Source: Magnaporthiopsis rhizophila (Eukaryota; Ascomycota; Sordariomycetes; Magnaporthales; Magnaporthaceae). From it: DNA of 61,251 nucleotides. Each line of letters starts with the position of its first letter. Position 1 is the first letter of the stretch. Positions 21,867-34,900 of this stretch are shown here, one piece after another. The DNA lies in NCBI GenBank assembly GCA_003049465.1, contig PYSS01000172.1, forward strand, positions 1 through 61,251. Direction: 5' to 3'. Both the position numbers and the translations under genes were made by a program. The notes under the pieces are model-generated. The model saw only the letters and a program-made list of their open reading frames with translations. It was not told the DNA's origin and searched no databases.

Positions 21867-23009
21867 TGGTAGGATCCTTCCACGTCACAAGACATTTTGC
21901 CACCTGACTTGACTGTACCTGCCTATTTAAATATGCAGAAACCCGTCGTCTTCTCCCTACCACTAAAGCAGGGATGGGAAAAAAGATCGGCATTGCGCCC
22001 GTAACAACAAAAACCCCGCGCACACTCGTGTCCAGGGCGCACACACATGGGCCGGACGGGCGGAACGACCAGGCCGAAAGAAATGGAGAGCGAGGTGAGT
22101 TACACGGCAGCACAGCACAGGTGATGGATGGTGACGGATGGCACAACATCCACCACGAGGAGGCCACGGGGTGTGGTGTGGTAACACACCTTTGTGTGTA
22201 TCCCGGGCCATGCTGTTTACGCTACATTGCGTCCCCCAGAGAGACATGCTGCTCAACAACTGTGTTTGCCCGTAGTGATTTGGCAGGCTAATTAATCTAT
22301 GCGCCGCCAAAGGTGTGTAGACGGAGAAGAAAAAAAAAAAAAAGGGGGGGGGGGGGGGAAAGGACATTGGGGCGTGTTTACTCCCTGCCTTCTTTTTGCT
22401 GCATATGCATGTCTTCGACGAACAATAATAGCCGCCACCCTGCAGCAGCTGGAACGAGATTCGCTCTTTCTGCGTATGCAGGTTTCCGGTATGATTAATA
22501 ATAGCCCATCCTCCACCAGCTAGAGCTAAGTGGCCGAGAGCCGGCTTTCGTAGGTAAGGGGAGCATGGCCAAATAAAACAGTATTCAATCCAAAGGCTGC
22601 CATAGCAGCAATCTCGCTAGATAGGAGCATAATAGTATCCAAAAAAAAATCCCGCGCAAAAATTCCTGCCCAGCACCTAGATATAGGCCCCTGGAAGCTG
22701 GTGCCCATCGTGTGGAGCGTAAAGTCCGAGTGCTCTTCTCGTCGGCGTCTCTCAAAGAAACCGCCGTGGTATCGTATCCGTCATGGTGTAGTCCTGTTTG
22801 GCTGGCAAAGGAAATCCCGAAATGGGATCCCTACAAACACGCAAACCTCCTCCCACCGTTATCCAAAGAAAACAAATGCTTTTGGCGTATGTCGTGATAT
22901 GTAGTGTACTGTATCCTTAAAAATAAATACCTCCCACCTCCCTCTTGTGACAGGATTATATGTCTCATAGCTGTTTGTACGTGGTCGCGTTAAATGTCAA
23001 AAAGCTTGC
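21477..23009. other. intergenic region between convergent genes, with homopolymers
   Basis: This is the 3' flank of both neighbours. It contains A30 at 21835-21864, a CT run near 21704-21719, and a joined purine tract A14 (22330-22343) plus G15 (22344-22358). No conserved coding sequence was seen. Confidence 0.6.
22330..22358 (+). repeat. Homopurine tract A14-G15
   Basis: Fourteen A are followed at once by fifteen G. Such a tract can form triplex or G-quadruplex structure and is prone to length error. Confidence 0.9.
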
Positions 23010-26000
23010 TCACAGACCGCCGCCCTGCTGGCCTCCAAAGAAGAAGCCATCAAAGAGGTCCACGTGCTGATTGCCGTCGCTGAAGTCGTGGTGCATACCC
23101 TCCCATCCGATGCCGAGCCCAAGGTCCATCTGCGTGTCGACACCGTTCATGGCTGGTATACCTGCGGCAATGAGGTCCTGTGGCGCCGCTGCCGCAAGTC
23201 CCTGGATGAACTCCATGTTTTGCATCTCTGCAAAGTTCAGCGCCCCCTGTGTGAATGGTGGCGCAGATTGAGGTATCTGCTGCGTATGCTGATGCCGCCG
23301 CCTCTGCTGTTGTTGCTGCTGTTGTTGCTGCTGCTGCTGGTAGCCTTCCAGAGTGCCGACAGACATAGCCGTCCGTGGCGTTGCCGGGCCGGGCGAGTTC
23401 ACCAGAACCGCTGCCGAGCCCGATGGTGATACGGATGGGTGTCGCTGCTGCTGCTGCGGTTGCTGCTGCTGCTGCTGCTGCTGCGGTGGTGGCTGCTGCT
23501 GCACAAAAGTGGGCGATGGTACCACCCCTGGGTCCGTGATAACCGTCGGATCCGGTGATGCCGCGGCCTCGGACCCGCTTGCCGTACTGCGCGGTGGCCG
23601 CGGTGGCGGCGCAGCCATGGGTCGCATCAGCAGCCCATCTGGATCCGCCTTGATGTCTCCGGGGACGCGGAAATGTGGCGGGTTGCCGTGCGTCTGAAGC
23701 GGGGGCGATGTGAGGGTGGGGAAGCCAACCGAGGGGACGCCCTGCTCCACCGAGTGCCGGGGGTGCGGCATTTGCTGGGTTCTTGTTGACGCCGACGACT
23801 CGCTCTGCGCCGCCCAGTCCGATCCTTTGCTTGCAATCTCGGAACTGCTTCTGGAGCTGTGATTCTGATGGTTATGTCTGTGTCCCCTGGCTGACGCCAT
23901 CGCGGCTGCCCCGAAGCCGCCCGTGGAAGCCGCCATCTTGATGGTCGCCTTCGCTGTTCTGTCAAAGGCATCCCTGCATGATTCTGCAGGCGGGCACTTG
24001 TCGCTCAGGTCGGTAAACACAGAGTTTGCGGCCAGGATGGTGAAGTCGACCTCGTCCAGCGTCTACGGTGGGAACAAGGTGTTGCGTCAATGTTAGTACG
24101 CTTGCACATGGCGTGTGGACGCTTTCCAGATGTAGACATACCAGTCGACTCCGTACGATTGGCGAGTGCCAAATTGCGTACAGGTACGATATTCCAGCCA
24201 TGAACATGTGGTGGGTGGCGAGATACGTGTAGTTGACGACTCCGGCCACGTGCAGGGCTCGGTAGAGCCGCAGTATTTTCTGCCCGGCTTCGGCAACCTT
24301 GAGGTACACGCGGTCCTCGTCCTCGCGCAGCTCGCCGCTGTACACATCGGGGCTGCCTACCTCCTTGGAAATGTGGTACTCGCCCTCGAACATGGCCGGG
24401 ACGCTGAGGCTCTGGCGGTAGAGCATGATGATGGCCTGCCAGTAGTTGAGGTCCAAGAAGTCGGTCGAGAAGTCGACGCCGGTGCGCTCCTGCCTGGGCG
24501 CCGATCGCTTCCACTCGTAGAGTCGCCTGTCGATGTCGATGCGCCACGATCGGAACGTATTGTGACGCGCCAGGAACGGCGACGGCAGGTCCGCGAGCAT
24601 GTACGGATTGTGGCGGTTCTGCCCTTGAGCTCGCACTAGCTGGGCCTGCTGGTACTGTAGCACTTGCAGAATCTCGGATTGCAGCAGCCTGAGCCGGAAG
24701 TAGTGCTCGCCCACGAGCTTGGAGCTTGGCTCGATCCGCTCGGCCGGAGGCTCGACGAAGCCGTTGCGCGTGATGAACTCGTCCTCGAGGAGCGACGGGA
24801 ACTCGGTCGTGATGATCTGGTCCGAGATGCCAAACGGCCGCCCGACGCATATGCTCACCAGCCTGTCCAGCGAGTATGTGCACCACCAGAGCCTTCGCCT
24901 GAGGTCGCGGATGTACTCTCGGCGCCCACGCTCGCGCCCTGCCTGCCCCTCATCTCCGTCTCCCTCACCCTCTTCCAGGCCGACCTGGGGGTCCTTGCCA
25001 TCCTCGAAATGAAGCCCAAGATCTATGGCCAGTCGGATGGCAACACCAATGATGTACCACAAGCCCGGAGGGACCGGTCTCAGAAGCGCAAAGTTTGCCA
25101 GCAGCAGCACCGCTTGGAGCTCCTCCAGACCGCCGCCGCTGGTGCTGAGACAGGCCTCGAGGTGGATGATGGCGCTGGCGTGGTACTCCTCGGGCTGCGA
25201 CTGCTTGGAGCCGTCGGCCGTTTCGCCAGGGGCTGACCGGGTCGACGACTTCTTCGAATCGGCCAGTATTATGCCGCCGCCGATGGCGAAGACCATGTTT
25301 AGCATGTACTGCTCCTTGGGCGTGCGCTGTCGCCCCTCCTCGTAGGCCCTGTCGAACATCTCCATAAAGTCGCCGCGGTGAAGGACGGGTATCTGGGGGT
25401 TCGCGTGCTGGAAGTAAAGGTTGACCAGCCGGAGGCCCAGCTGCTTGTCGGGAAACGTGGCAGGGTGGATGGTTGGCTTGGTGTGCAGGCCAAAAAACGA
25501 GTCTCTCATCGAGGTTGCGGGCTGCTGGCCCAACGAGCTCGCGCTCGAGGACCGGTAGGGCTTGACACCGCCCTTGTCGGAGCTTGACTTTTGGTCCGAC
25601 ACGGAGGACTGCACGGCCGCAAAGACGATGCGCGCGAACGAAACGCCAGCGGTCGAGCCCAAGTAGCGCGGGTTGGACGCCCCGGGAACGGCCGTCTTGG
25701 AAACGAGTCTCTGGAGACCCGACGGCCCGTCGCCGCTGCTGTGCGAGCCGTGGCCGCCGTTAGCTCCGCCCGTGGACGCGGCGGCGGCGGCGGCTTCATA
25801 GGCATCAGCGTGACTGCGACGGGACGTGTCTCCTGGCGAGCCACCAGCGCTCGACCCATTCGCCGCCACGCGAGCGCAGGGTTTGAGATCGCTAGCATCA
25901 GGAATGGGGATGTTGTTTGTTTGGAGGAGAGACTCGAGCTGCTCGATGCGTGTCTCGAGGTAGAAGACGTAGCTTCGCGGGATCTCCTTCTTGGTGATGG

Positions 26001-26379
26001 GGTCGTAGCCGACACAGGACGTGTTGGCCTTTGCGCAGCTGAGACAGCTGGGAAGCCTCTGGTCGCAGCGATTCTTGCGTAGGCGACAGCGGTTGCAGGC
26101 GCTCACATTGCGGAAGTTGCTGCTCTGTCCCACCTTGATGCTGGCAGCTGGGCCGGCGGTCATCATCTCATCCTGTGGGCGGAAGCCCTCGCTAGACGGC
26201 GAGGCGGGGCCGCCGCCGGCCGACAGCGAGGCTGTAGTCGAGACGGGAGGCGAGTCCCCTCTGGTGTCGGACGGCGACGACGGACGGCGCCGTTTGGCCG
26301 GGTGCTGACGGGGGGAGGGCGGCGCGTGCGCGAGGGCATTGTGCGCCTGCGGCTGCTGGGGGAGCGACGCCGGCAGCAT
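23010..26379 (-). CDS. Large Zn(II)2Cys6 transcription factor with fungal_trans domain
   Basis: Two exons, 26379-24142 and 24062-23010, with a 79-nt intron (GTATGT, TACTAAC branch, CCGTAG), give 1,096 residues. The Zn2Cys6 cluster is C95-x2-C98-x6-C105-x6-C112-x2-C115-x6-C122, followed by the conserved linker GYDPITKKEIPRSY and a short coiled coil (FYLETRIEQLESLLQ) for dimerisation. Residues about 305-735 form the fungal regulatory domain, with LVNLYFQHANPQIPVLHRGD, LRRRLWWCTYSLDRLVSICV (about 475-495) and GRPFGISD. The tail is disordered, with Gln runs encoded by CTG/TTG-type repeats near residues 940 and 995 that could act as activation segments. It is a nuclear DNA-binding regulator, probably recognising CGG-type half sites. 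The target pathway cannot be told. The MFS transporter gene lies upstream on the same strand, 3.2 kb away. Confidence 0.9.
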
Positions 26380-28892
26380 GGTGAACTAGGGGGCAGCGTT
26401 ACCTATTCGGCCGGCGTAGACCTAGACCCAGCTTGGCTGTGCAAATCGGGGCTCCTCCTGTTCGGCAGCGGAAACGCACGCGCTCCGTCCGGTCCAGGCG
26501 AGCTGGCGAGCGCCACCGAGGTGAGGACGACGGGAGTGAGAAGCAAAGAGAAAAAAATGTTCTCCACTTCCTCCGAACCCGAAACCAGCCGGAAAACGGG
26601 CCGGCGGCAGTGTCGGATATTGATGGGCTGTGCTGGGCCCGGCAAGTGCGAATGTGGGGTGGCTGGCTGGATCAGGGCGACCAGGGAGCTGCCAAAGGCG
26701 GCGGTTGGGGCTAACAAGAAGCGGTCGCCGTCGGGCTCAATGTTGTGACTGACAGGTGGGATAGTGCGAGTAGGGATGGGACGGACGGTGAGGCTGCCCC
26801 AGCATTGAAAGGCAGGTGAATAATAAAAAGATCCCCCAAAAATCCAAATGGCCGACGGCGCAAACGCTAAACGAACGGGAGACGGGACACCGCAGCAGCA
26901 GGGAATAAGAGCCGAGGAGAGACGGGCAGGACAGGGCGGGCAGCTGGCCAATTTCTCAACTGGCTGGCAGCTGGCTTGGGCTGGCCCAAGCTCTCGTCTC
27001 TTTCTCGTCTCCGCGCGTCGGTCCCATCGATGTCCCGCACGGGAGCTCAGGGCACCCCTGTTTCTTTGCTTTATCCCCTTCCCAACCCCTCTCAGAAGAG
27101 GGCGTCCAATTGAGACCGGAGGGCGCAGGTGGCGTTGTGCGACGGGATAATACGGGCGTGCGGTGCGGCCTGTTTTTTTTTTTTCTTTTCTGAGATGCGT
27201 GTGGCCGGCTAGGACAAAAGCAGAAGCCGAGATGCTGCGTGCGTTGGGAGGGGAAAGCCTTGTTACAGGGGCGAAAGGGAAAGAGAGGGGAGGAGGGCCA
27301 AGGTAGACAAGCAGGGGTCGAGCCCAATCCTTGAGCAGGTGTGGGGCGATGGGATGCGCAACTCGGCCAGGGCAGAAGCCAAGGACTCCAATCTAAATGC
27401 TCACAAAAGGTCCCCGCCGATCTCCTTTTATGATAGATTTCTTTCTGCTGATGATGGATCTCCTCTGCGGCTAGGTATCGATTCCGAAAGCTGAGAGCGA
27501 GAGAAGGAGAGCAAAAGAAAGAACAATGAAAAGATGGGGCAGGCCACTCCTTCTCCGCCCAGCTGCCCAATGCCACCTGCCCTCCCCGCCCTCAGCTCTC
27601 CCAACCCACCTGCCTGCCAGCCCCGGCAGCCTTTCATCCACCCGCAATGCTTTTTGATAAGCGATGGCTGGCGAATGAGGGTAGACGCCTTCCATTCAAA
27701 CCGGGTCCCGGCTGCCCGTCCGGCATCTTCAGAAGGAACCCACCACAACCAAATGGCGAATGGCAGGCACGTCGGGCAGAGCATGAATCGCGCGCTTGAA
27801 CCAACCACGAAGAAAGAATGGGGTGTTCAAAGGCATCGAGATTCGTGAGATCACAGACTCCTCTCAGCCCGTTGTTTGCTCACCGGGCTCCAGCCATGCA
27901 CTAATATTGAAACGGACCAGCCTCCAATTTTCCCCAACTACCGCCTGCCAGCAGCAGCAGCAGCAGCCGTCAATGGACGCGGGAGCCGGAGCGTCCGTGG
28001 GCGTGGGGGTTTGGAGCCTATCGCATTTTAGCGTGAGCGCCCGCATGCTGACGGCGAGAACGATACTCGCCCACTTTAGCTGCATACGCCAAACAGCCTC
28101 ATGTTGAAGCGCCGCCAAAGGACTTATGTGAGTGCGGCCAGGGACACGCTGCTTGGATACAGGCATAAAAATGCCAAGTTCGGATACGGATGCCCGCGTG
28201 TGACCAGTGTCCAACCGACACAGCGGGAGGAACGAGGCCAAGACCGAGACCCGTCCGGTATTAGAAGCCGGCCAGCTGGAAGCTGTACACCGAGTTCCGT
28301 GGCGCGATGTAACCAATGTGAGCAGGCGAGATAGAGCAAGCGTCATTCCGAAGCAAAACTAAGGTGAAGTATCGAGAGCCGTGACGATCGTAACGAGCAA
28401 AGAGCCCAGCCAAGGTCCCTGATAGCAAAGAAAACACAAGATCTTCCCAAGCCATCCGTGGCGCAAAAGTACAAGGGGGAAGATTATTCATCAAGTAATA
28501 AAAGTAAGTAAGAAAAACAAAATCCGGGGGTATCCATCCTTTTTTTGGTCTTTATCTTTCTTGCTGGGGGTTGGCCTAGAGGCCTAGCGAGCCACAAACG
28601 GCTTCGTTCCGTCTAAAAAAGAAAAAAACAGGGAGCTAGCATCGACGAGGACAGGCTCCATAAGCTGACATCGAGCAACGCCACATACAACAGGTGACAG
28701 GGGTAACTAAGAACAGAACACTGAAACAAAAAAAAAAAAAAGGAAAACAAGGTATCTCCGCGAACAACAAGCTAAAGGAAAAATACAAAACCCCAAACAA
28801 ACAACCCCTTTCTTTCCCAACTACCAGAAAATGCCCTCGAGTGTGTATCCGAGCCCAGCTCTTTACATATGCGCAATACTCCATCTTTCCCA

Positions 28893-28949
<57 letters not shown>

Positions 28950-28950
28950 N

Positions 28951-28989
<39 letters not shown>

Positions 28990-29594
28990 AACGATACAGG
29001 AGACCAGGGTGGGCGTAAGAGAGACAACGACAAGAGATGAAGGAGAGAGCTGGAAGTCAGCCGCACCGACATCCGGGGGGGGATCAGATCCAAGGGGTTG
29101 GATGGGATGAACTCGACAGCATAAAAAAAAAAAAAGGAAATGGGATACATCAATAATAACACGGCTGGGGTTAATGAAAAAGGAAAAAAGAAAGGAAAAA
29201 AAAGGGCTAACAGGGAAAACCAAAATGTGATGATGCTTGCTCCTTTTTTTCTCGATGTGTTGGCTGCTTTTCTCCGAGGATGAATTCTCTTCCTCGCGCC
29301 AAGTGGGCCGCGGCAGCCCTCCGATGGGCCGAAATGAGGAATTTCCCCAAGAGGGAATCTCTGCGGAGAAGGCGGAGGGCCAGGTCGGAAGAAGAGTAAA
29401 CGGAGGCGTGGCGTGGCGTTGGTCACGCGAGCCAGCAAACAGTGAAAGCTGACCCACGTCTTTGATGAAAAAAAGACAGGGACACTGCATCGTTCGGCCA
29501 AGCCTGCGCTAAGCTTAGCTTGTTGTTCGGCAAACGCCCTATCCCGCCCGCCTCGGCCTCGGCCTCGGGCTCGTCGCTGTTGCTGTTGCTGCTG
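26380..29594. other. Long intergenic region upstream of the Zn2Cys6 gene
   Basis: These 3.2 kb without a supportable gene lie between the minus-strand MFS gene and the minus-strand regulator gene. Length, several A/T tracts and short CT-rich parts suggest a long promoter and leader for the regulator. An assembly gap lies at 28950. Short open frames such as 27428-27808 on the minus strand lack motifs. Confidence 0.6.
28896..28988. other. poly(A) tract with assembly gap
   Basis: A54 (28896-28949), one N (28950) and A38 (28951-28988). The tract length is not reliable because the assembly joins contigs here. Confidence 0.95.
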
Positions 29595-31706
29595 CTAGAC
29601 GTCTAGCAGGGACTGGGGCTTGACGTCGTCGTCGTCGTCGTCGTCTTCATTCACCAGCAGAGGACCGGACTCGAGGTCGCCGTCGCTGGGCTTCTTCTCG
29701 TCCATGCGGCCGGGCACCTCGGTGATGAGCAGGCTGATGACGGCGCCCACGATGGTGACGAGGCCGCTGCACCACCAGGGCAAACCAGAGTAGCCGGCCT
29801 TGAGCCCCGCCGCGTAGAGCCAGCCCGAGATGGTGGGGCCGAAGGCACGCGCTAGGCTGGCGGTCGAGGCGGCGACGCCATTGATGATGCCCAGCGAGAG
29901 CGACGTGGGGGCCGCGTTGGTCAGCAGGATGGCGTTGCTCGGGTAGGCCATGGTCGAGTAGGTGCACTTCCACACGATGGCGACGAAGATGCCCGCGCCG
30001 CGCAGGTAGCTCCCCTTGGGCAGCAGCACGATGTAAGGCGTCAGGAGATAGAGCATGAAGTACGTCAGCGCCAGGAACTGGAACAGCCGCAGCGGGCCGA
30101 CCTTGCGCACCGCCCAGGGGAAGATCACCATGCTCGACAGCATGGCGTAGCCGCCCTGCACCGACATGATGATCCCCACGGTCGAGGTCGCGTAGCCGAA
30201 CCCGTCGGCGAACTGGAACGGGAGGTGGGTTGGCATGTTCTGCGGCTCCGTGCTGAGGAAGACGGGCAGGAGCTGGTCGTAGGTCATGGTGTGGCTGTGC
30301 AAGGAAAGGGGGGAAAAGGTCAGCATCAATAAAATGTCCCCGTCTTGTTGAGGAATCACATCAGGGAGTGGTGGTGGCGGTGTGTTCTTACAAGGCCAAG
30401 ATGCCGTAGGAAATAATGTTGAGCATCACGGTCCGGGTGAAGACCCTGTTGTGCAAGGGGCCCCGAACCCTAGGGAGTGGCATGTCGAGGGCTTCAGGCA
30501 GGCCGCCACGGGAGGAGGACGTCGGTTTGAGTTTGGGCGAGCTCTCGGTCGACTGGTAGCCCGGCAGGAACTCGGGCGTGTCCACGAGGAGCGGCTGGCA
30601 GTCGCCCTTCGCGATGGGGAGTTGCAGGCGCCTCTCGCTGTTCCAGGGCAGCAGGCTGAGCAGGTCCTTGCCAAGCTCAAGACCACGGTCCCTATTGAAC
30701 CGCTTCTCCTCGTGCGTCTCCTCGAGGAACAGGAGCCCGATGATGACGCCGCAGAAGACGGCGAGGGCGCTGAACAGGTTCGGCAGCAGGTACGGGAACT
30801 TGTCCCAGATGGTGCCGCGAGGGAACAGGCTCGGAAGCGTTCTGCATGGCTCGGCCAGCACTCCACCGATGATTGGTCCAATAATCGAGCTGTTTTCCGC
30901 GTGTAAGTGTAAGCCGAGTGAACGGAAAAAGGCTTCCGAGGTCGAGTTTTGGGGCCAGATGATGACAACTTACCCAAGACACCAAACAATGGGCATGATA
31001 GTGTATGCGCGGGCTATAAGATGGTTCCTTTTCGTCAGGCTCTGAAACTCGCCAAGTATTTCACAGGGCGATCTGTGTTTCTTTTCTTGTGAGACTCACG
31101 TTGATGCTCCTTGACCTCGACCAGCTCAGCCACAGTCGTCTGCAGGACACCGATGTTTCTGGCAACCAAGCTTCAGTCAGTCTCGGGATGTCCATATGTG
31201 GGCTCGCCAAAACCCAGCGTGGAATCGACTTACCCGTTGAGCAATCCTCCGAGGGCCCTGGCAAAGAGCGCCATATAGAGGTTGGTCGAGAACCCGAAGA
31301 TGAGAACGCTGAGGGCGGTACCGGCGAGGCCGGTGAGCAGGACTGGTTTCCTGCCGATCTTGTCGCTGAGCCTTCCCCAGAACACGCCCGTGGCGAACTC
31401 GGCCAGCGTGAATGCCGACGTGACCATGCCGGCGTAGAAGGCGATCTGGCTCTGGTCGTTCGTCACGTGGAACCCCTCCACCATCTTATAGATGTAGGGG
31501 AATATCCCCATGAAGGCAATCGGTTCACATATGCGGCACATGGCTAGATTACCAGGTGTTAGCCCCGAACAATCCTTCGCCGCGAAGGGTATGGCTGTAT
31601 CACACGTACCGAGAACAGTCATCTGTCTTGTGGGAAAAGGCGGGAGATTTCTCCTTCTGGAGGAGGCAGCGCCCCGCCCCAGAGGACCACCACTTCTCCT
31701 CGACAT
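29595..31706 (-). CDS. Major facilitator superfamily transporter (TetA/ZIFL-like branch)
   Basis: Six exons, 31706-31610, 31543-31234, 31158-31100, 31013-30974, 30889-30392 and 30294-29595, keep frame throughout and give 567 residues. Introns are 66-97 nt. The N-terminus reads NLPPFPTRQMTVL then CRICEPIAFMGIFPYIYKM, the first helix of a fungal family related to plant zinc-induced facilitator-like proteins and bacterial TetA. The motif-A loop is WGRLSDKIGRKPVLL (about residues 100-114). Exon three encodes NIGVLQTTVAELVEVKEHQ, exon four the block RAYTIMPIVWCLG, and exon five SIIGPIIGGVLAEP. A charged central loop separates the two six-helix halves. The last exon starts HTMTYDQLLPVFLST and ends with an acidic Asp run (EDDDDDDDVK). 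It should sit in the plasma or vacuolar membrane. The substrate is unknown; organic-acid or drug export with proton exchange is the family norm. Confidence 0.9.
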
Positions 31707-31888
31707 GGCGATGAGAAGGCGGCAACGGCTTTCTTGCTGGAGATCTGGTTTTCGATACGCCCTTCGGCAACCACCTTGACAATGGCAAGGTGGAGTTGTC
31801 GCCTGGAAGGGGAGAGCAGGGTGGAAGAGGACGGCGCAGGGCGATAATGGAGGAGGCCCGATGGAAGAGAAGTGTGAGAGAGGGAGGC

Positions 31889-31910
31889 AGATAGATAGAT
31901 AGATAGATAG
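31889..31910 (+). repeat. (AGAT)n microsatellite
   Basis: Five and a half AGAT units, located upstream of the MFS start in its likely leader or promoter. Confidence 0.9.
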
Positions 31911-34900
31911 GTGGATGGAGAGAGAAAGAGGAGGAGGAAGTCGACTAGCACGATGTTGGATGTCTGTGAGTCTGCACTGATGATGATGGAGGATTCGTTC
32001 TGCCTTGGAGACTAGAAGATATCTCTCTCGAAGGGAGTGGGTGCTCGGCCGCTTAAGAAGGGCCCACGAGAGGTGTCCGGGCCAGGAGTTATTATAAGTG
32101 GGGAGGGAAGGGACGGTCGTGTGGAACGGTCAGAGAGCGCTCGGTGGGTAGGGAGGAGGAGGAAAGCAGGGCTTGTGATCACCACAAGCACGCAACATGC
32201 GCACCCGGGGTGGGCAAACGAGGCCAACCAGACGCAAGGTGATGTAACAACCAACAAGCACCCGGTAGAGCAACGCCTCCGAAATCAGCGGAGATACGGT
32301 GGCGTCCTGTGACTTGGCCTTTTGTGTTGCGCAAAAACGTAGGGAGACGGTGAAGGGGACCAGGGTTACAAAGCGGAGACAGAGGCGTGTGTGTAAGAGA
32401 GGAGGCTATTAATTTTTGTATGTGGTGTGTGTGTGCGTGTGTATGTGTGTGACGGTTGTTGCCCATGCAGAAATCGACAGGGCGGGACGTGGAGATAGGT
32501 GATGGACTGTCTGTCAGTAGGGTAAAGGCTTGTATAGAATGCCATTGGCCGGGAAGGAGGGGAGGAGGGAAGGGAGAGCGAAGCTTTTGAAAAAAAAAAA
32601 AAAAAAAAATATCAGTCCTGCTTTTCTTTTTTTATTGGTGCGAAACGGCGGTGACCAGCTTCGTCCTTGCCAGAAGGGAGAAATGAAGACTGAAAAATAA
32701 AACAATAAAATACATAAAAGAATAGACATGTCGGCGGAGAATCAAGAAAAAAAAAATAGTAATCACAAAAAGAAAAAAGAAAAGCCAGGTTGATCCCTTG
32801 ACGATGGTCTGCTAGGTTGTTCCAAGCTGCGGAGCGGGCTGCTTGGTAGATCTGCATGGGGAGGGGCGCGGCTCTCCCAGAAACGGCACACTCACACGCC
32901 CCTCCCCCTGGCCACAGCCAACCCTGGCGCCCAGCACAGGCCAGTGGCCCCACAAACCCCCAGTCGTGGTACTTGGAGGCGGGGCCCCGCACAGTTTGTA
33001 GATCGCCACCCGGCACTATGCGAGGGCGTTTCCGGACATCTGGGACCGACAAATCTGACAGCGCCAAAGCTGCCTCCGACCCCGGCCGGGGGTGCAGGCC
33101 CGAGCCCGGTTTGTTGGATCTGCATAGGTGTGTGACGATGGGCTGCTGGCTGGAGGTACGTACCACTTTGGGCTGCGCTTGCCCTGGCTGGGCTAGGCTC
33201 GGTTGGGTTGGGCTGGCTGGCTGGCGGGCACAGAGTTGGAAGAATGGTGCCGTGTCGTGTCGCTCCTTCGTGGATAGCACCCACGCTCGCATTGCTGAAG
33301 GTTGGCGAAGCTGAGTGTTAGCCCTTGCCACTCGCATTTTTTGTTTTTTGCTTTTTGCTTTTTGGCTTCCCTTTTTTTTTCCTCCTCTCGGGCAATTTTG
33401 ACTTTGGCCCTCCCGTTGCCCACCCATTGTGCTCCCCTCACCCTCCCTCGGGCGAACACTCTATAGCCGCCCCAACGAAAGGCGGTCGGTCGCCTCTGCT
33501 GCACGCTCCCGTTAGCCAAAATGCGACGCGGACATATTTTTTTTTTTTTTTATCGCCCGCTGCCACGCCATGTCGCGTCCAGTCGGCGTCTCCCCTAGTT
33601 TGCCTTTTTCTCCTGTGCCATCGTCTCGACGGCGGCCTCGGGACCAAAAGCTATCTTCCGCGTGCCCCCAACCATGGTAGCTTTGCTGGAGTTCTACCCA
33701 GTGTTAACCGCCGCACCACGGACGAAAAGGGCGGGGACGGGAATTAAAGGACTGGACCCATCGGCTTGGGGAACCAGAGGGAAAGAGAGAAAAAAAAGTT
33801 TGAACGGCCCACCAAGGAGAAGCCCGTCAATAATGTAACACCTCCGGCAAACCCGCAGCTCCTCCCCGGCCGCGATTAGGGAGGAGCTGTTGCCCCTGTG
33901 CAACATTTGGAAACGGAAAAGCGGAACCTTGTTCAACACTCCATTTCCTTCTCGAACTTTTCGGCCGTCGGTTGATGCCCACCCGCCCACCGCCCACATC
34001 GGCGGTGGCCGGACGTGGCTGACTGTGTTTTTTTTTTTTTCTCACTTTTATTATGATGACTTGTTTGTTTGTCCCTCTTTTGCGTGCACATTTTCTTGGT
34101 ATCGCTATTGTAGTGGACCACCTAGGCGGATAAGCGCTGGGGGTGAGAGCAGGGAAGGGGCTCGAGAAGATGGTCAGGCGGTGAAGGAACGGGAGTGGGC
34201 ATGGCAGCGCCAGGTGAGATAGCAACTGCCGCCTCGCTGGCAGGCGGCGGGGAAGCACAGTCTGAAACCCTGAAGTGTCGGTTGGGACACGTAAACGCCC
34301 GCCAGCCCACGCACGCGCCCGTGATGAGGTAGCCGACCACAAAGTTGACCGCACCGGACGGCGACATGCACTCCCTTTGTTGCGGCACAACCGAGGTAGC
34401 ACAGCACGCCCAGGAAAGCTGCCTTGCCTGCCTGCCGCCCTTCCCAATTCCAAAATGGCGGTGCGCCATGCGACCTTGGCTGCAACCGGGCGGGCCATGT
34501 TGGGAAAATGCGCGACGCTTTTGTGTCACCGTCGGGCCTGCTGAACAGCAGGCGTCGTCGTTGCGTGAAATCTGCCCCGCCCAGCAAAGGCGGGCGAAAA
34601 TCAATTCATCTCACCGACCTCAATGGCAGGCAAGCAGCAGCAGCAGCGCAACGGCAGCAGCAGGTAAGGTAGGGGGCTGGGCAGCCAGTAGAAGGAGGCA
34701 ACGTGTCGGCTCAGCCCAAGCCATACACAACTAAAGAAAGGAAAAAAAAAATACCTCGAAATAATCAATAATAACAAGAAAATCCTCACCCAACAGATCG
34801 ATCCCCATGTGCCGGACGCGACCGGCCGCCGGTTTTCTTCGGCTTTTCATATATCACATATTTCACGAGTATGAAATGTGACCATGACAGTCGGTTGGCT

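Noticed and set aside
28636..29501. Minus-strand frames rich in Phe around the 28.9-kb gap
   Set aside because: They are poly(A) read as poly-Phe through an assembly gap, not a membrane protein.
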